Shown: positions 6,153 to 6,157 of the stretch, one piece after another | Layout: each line of letters begins with the position of its first letter | Numbering within the stretch: position 1 is the stretch's first letter | Made by a program: the position numbers and the translations under genes | From: Planctomycetaceae bacterium | GTDB taxonomy: Bacteria > Planctomycetota > Planctomycetia > Planctomycetales > Planctomycetaceae | Reading direction: 5' to 3' | NCBI GenBank assembly: GCA_027080405.1 | Contig: JALWSL010000217.1 | Coordinates: forward strand, 1,107 to 7,263 | Length of the DNA: 6,157 nucleotides | The notes under the pieces: model-generated | The model's database searches: none | Told to the model about the DNA's origin: nothing | The model's input: only the letters and a program-made list of their open reading frames with translations

Positions 6153-6157
6153 GGCCC

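Noticed and set aside
1..6157. Mobile element, CRISPR array, toxin-antitoxin or defence system
   Set aside because: No transposase, terminal inverted repeats, regularly spaced repeats or relevant protein domains are visible; genes are housekeeping or lineage-typical.

Overview
The window looks like ordinary chromosomal DNA from a planctomycete (phylum Planctomycetota). This is an inference from the gene content, made without any database search. The supporting signs are a secreted DUF1080 (3-keto-disaccharide hydrolase-like) protein, a family strongly expanded in that phylum; a tiny lipoprotein with the Q-T-L-P-S / DDVQYFPAGPE pattern that I associate with planctomycete genomes; and a conserved small protein with an HKWLESEK-GYDLGE core placed directly before murJ. 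Base composition is moderate, with no obvious shift between genes.

Layout, left to right. The 3' end of an unrecognised plus-strand gene (1-189) converges on a minus-strand DUF1080 gene (333-1064), whose stop codon lies inside an exact 18-bp tandem duplication. A 222-bp divergent spacer with a 13-bp palindrome leads to a complete plus-strand polX gene (1287-3035), encoding a PolX DNA polymerase fused to a PHP domain. polX converges on a small minus-strand lipoprotein gene (3352-3597). The 316 bp between their 3' ends hold a cluster of hairpins, including a convincing minus-strand intrinsic terminator about 210 nt beyond the lipoprotein stop and a possible three-way-junction fold. A 458-bp spacer (3598-4055) carries an 11-bp tandem repeat, a terminator-like hairpin on the plus strand and a good promoter candidate. 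The last block is a two-gene unit: a conserved 145-aa protein (4056-4493) and murJ, the lipid II flippase gene (4490-6082), whose GTG start overlaps the previous stop by 4 nt. The window ends in a hairpin and a 12-C homopolymer.

How the genes relate: only the 145-aa gene and murJ look like one transcription and translation unit, which suggests, without proving, that the small protein has an envelope-related role. polX (DNA repair synthesis), the DUF1080 protein (extracytoplasmic sugar processing) and the lipoprotein appear to be independent units. I see no mobile element, CRISPR array, tRNA, rRNA, toxin-antitoxin or defence system. The most interesting signal is the structured, gene-free stretch between polX and the lipoprotein gene, which could be a long structured 3' UTR or a small RNA.
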